A stretch of 7,384 nucleotides of DNA, from assembly GCA_016292455.1 (NCBI GenBank), contig JAEDIL010000090.1, forward strand, positions 1 through 7,384, read 5' to 3'. Of this stretch, positions 6,622 through 7,384 are shown in pieces. The translations under genes were made by a program, and so were the position numbers. The notes below the pieces were generated by a model that saw only the letters and a list, made by a program, of their open reading frames with translations, had not been told where the DNA came from and did not search any database. The stretch is from Clostridiaceae bacterium. Lineage in GTDB: Bacteria; Bacillota; Clostridia; Oscillospirales; Acutalibacteraceae. The first letter of the stretch is position 1, and each line of letters starts with the position of its first letter.

Positions 6622-6636
6622 AATTACACGGTAATT
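6622..6636. promoter_or_regulatory. Inverted repeat over the -10/start region, candidate operator
   Basis: AATTAC (6622-6627) and GTAATT (6631-6636) form a perfect 6-bp inverted repeat with a 3-bp centre. It overlaps the -10 box and start point of the small-secreted-protein promoter, where a repressor dimer would block initiation. It is short and A/T-rich, so chance is possible. Confidence 0.3.
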
Positions 6637-6662
6637 ATACCAATAAAAACCTTGGATTTCAA
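6634..6662 (-). promoter_or_regulatory. Near-consensus promoter of the small secreted protein gene
   Basis: In minus-strand sense, -35 TTGAAA (6657-6662), a 17-bp spacer and a perfect -10 TATAAT (6634-6639) with an upstream TGG. The start is expected near 6627, about 28 nt before the ATG. This is one of the strongest promoters in the window. Confidence 0.85.
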
Positions 6663-6686
6663 CAGTTTTTGAAGTTTTTTACATAG

Positions 6687-6960
6687 AGGTGAAGAAGAAT
6701 ACCTGCGTATTTGAAGAAAGAACATGTGCCGGGGCATGAGGCTACACGCGGCACGAAAACGCAAAAGGGACTTCCTGCCGTTAAAAAATGCAGACAAGTC
6801 CCTTATGTCAAGCGGCGGCGGCAAAGCTCTGAGCAAAGGCTTCAAAGCTGCAATATTGGTTCCCCGTGGACATTTCTGTCGCCAAAAGCACCGCCGCGAA
6901 AGCGCGCGAGGAGGAAAAGCTTATGCCTGCGGCGAAAGCTGCCCCTCAGAATCAGTTTAT
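6687..6960 (+). ncRNA. Putative structured non-coding RNA, identity unknown
   Basis: This GC-rich island lies between A/T-rich borders and has no credible gene on either strand; plus-strand frames give Arg/Lys/Cys-rich products without a suitable start site. It holds many nested stems: AATAC/GTATT (6698-6711); GTGCC/GGCAC (6726-6754); a 9-bp AAGGGACTT/AAGTCCCTT stem with an inner CTGC/GCAG (6765-6804); a long-range GCGGCGG (6812-6818) with CCGCCGC (6891-6897); and GCGGC-GAAA-GCTGC (6929-6942). The last has a GNRA loop and a G-U pair that form only in plus-strand RNA. I could not match it to tmRNA, RNase P, SRP RNA, a T-box or a riboswitch that I know. The ends are approximate, and no convincing promoter or terminator is visible for it. 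Confidence 0.4.
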
Positions 6961-6976
6961 GCCGCTTCGTTTGCTG

Positions 6977-7005
6977 TTGACAGAAAAGACGATAAGACAT
7001 ATAAT
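6977..7005 (+). promoter_or_regulatory. Perfect consensus promoter of the nucleosidase gene
   Basis: TTGACA (6977-6982), a 17-bp spacer and TATAAT (7000-7005): an exact sigma-A consensus. The start is expected near 7012, about 45 nt before the ATG at 7057. An ATAAGA/TCTTAT inverted repeat spans the -10 box (6992-7010), which could be an operator. Confidence 0.9.
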
Positions 7006-7056
7006 CTTATGTGGATATTTTTTTGTATAAAAACAGATTGCGGAAGGAAAAAACCA

Positions 7057-7384
7057 ATGAAAAAGACTGTCGGAATAGTATTTGCAGATAAAATGGAATT
7101 TAAACCTTTTGAGGAAGCGGCAAGAGCGTTCTCTGCAAAGGAGGAAAAGCTTCACTCTTGCCGGTGCGTCAGTTTCAGCGTTGAGAAAGACGGAGAAGAG
7201 CTGACCGTAATTGCTGCGGAAAGCGGAATCGGAAAGGTCAGCGCGGCCTTTGCCGCTTCTGCGCTCATTCTTGAAAAGGGCGCAGACGTAATTCTGAACG
7301 CAGGTCTTTCCGGTGCAATCAGTTCTCTGCGCCGCGGCGATATTGTTGCAGGCGAAAGCTTTATTGAGTGTGACTTTGACCTGA
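7057..7384 (+). CDS. 5'-methylthioadenosine/S-adenosylhomocysteine nucleosidase-like protein (mtnN-like, 3' truncated)
   Basis: 109 residues are visible before the right edge of the window. The sequence fits the PNP_UDP_1 nucleoside phosphorylase/hydrolase fold and most resembles MTA/SAH nucleosidase: an opening KKTVGIVFADKMEF with Glu14 where the family has its catalytic-site MEEE, then AAESGIGKVSAAFAA, the strand DVILNAGLSGAIS, and RRGDIVAGESFIECDFDL. That enzyme cleaves adenine from MTA and SAH in the cytoplasm, feeding methionine salvage and relieving methyltransferase inhibition. The substrate-deciding C-terminal half is missing, so another PNP-family nucleosidase remains possible. ATG 7057 is supported by GGAAGGA 8 nt upstream and by the consensus promoter. 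The frame stays open upstream to 6715, but that extension does not look like protein. Confidence 0.8.
   Translation, partial: MKKTVGIVFADKMEFKPFEEAARAFSAKEEKLHSCRCVSFSVEKDGEELTVIAAESGIGKVSAAFAASALILEKGADVILNAGLSGAISSLRRGDIVAGESFIECDFDL

Noticed and set aside
6624..6845. Minus-strand 73-codon frame
   Set aside because: It runs across the strong promoter of the small secreted protein gene and shows no protein-like pattern.
6813..6960. c-di-AMP (ydaO-type) riboswitch on the minus strand, suggested by a GGGGAACC stretch
   Set aside because: The other conserved blocks of that class are absent, and a strong promoter separates the region from the minus-strand gene.
6711..6980. Plus-strand 89-codon frame starting at TTG in the RNA candidate region
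   Set aside because: It has no ribosome binding site at a workable distance and an Arg/Lys/Pro-rich product without domain features, and stable RNA stems cover it. It is better explained as non-coding.
6910..7152. 13-bp direct repeat GGAGGAAAAGCTT at 6910-6922 and 7140-7152
   Set aside because: One match of this length is expected by chance at roughly this window size, and the copies lie in different frames relative to the nucleosidase gene.

Overview
The window looks like chromosomal DNA of an anaerobic, low- to mid-GC Firmicute of class Clostridia, probably a gut Oscillospiraceae/Ruminococcaceae relative. The evidence is indirect: A/T-rich sigma-A type promoters with 17-bp spacers, AGGAGG-type ribosome binding sites, TTG starts, and secreted proteins built from fibronectin type III (Fn3) or Cys-rich modules. 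The species cannot be named from sequence reading alone.

Layout. (1) Positions 1-284 hold the 3' end of a plus-strand gene for a secreted, Cys-rich repeat protein, followed by a long imperfect palindrome and a strong bidirectional terminator. (2) Positions 416-640 hold no gene I can support. (3) A minus-strand operon runs from about 4881 down to 641, in the order rimI, tsaD, a four-Fn3 secreted protein, and a secreted DUF4434 glycosidase-like protein with a C-terminal Fn3. It starts at an extended -10 promoter (4888-4916) and ends at a terminator (641-677). Gaps between the genes are 41, 2 and 20 nt. (4) Divergent from it, a plus-strand gene encodes a compact exported alkaline phosphatase. 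(5) Converging on that gene is a small secreted acidic protein; the two share a GC-rich terminator. (6) Positions 6687-6960 look like a structured non-coding RNA of unknown identity. (7) A consensus promoter (TTGACA-17-TATAAT) then drives an MTA/SAH nucleosidase-like gene that runs off the right edge.

How the genes work together. rimI and tsaD are translation genes: N-terminal acetylation, and t6A modification of ANN-decoding tRNAs. The two downstream secreted Fn3 proteins are tightly attached to this operon. The four-Fn3 gene starts 2 nt after tsaD, with its ribosome binding site inside tsaD, so expression of an extracellular carbohydrate-related pair is tied to a housekeeping unit. The alkaline phosphatase is probably a cell-surface or extracellular phosphate scavenger.

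The most open items are the putative structured RNA, the recurring Cys-cluster plus C-terminal hydrophobic helix design seen in two secreted proteins, and the fusion of housekeeping and secreted genes in one operon. I see no CRISPR array, no insertion sequence, no tRNA or rRNA, and no convincing defence system.
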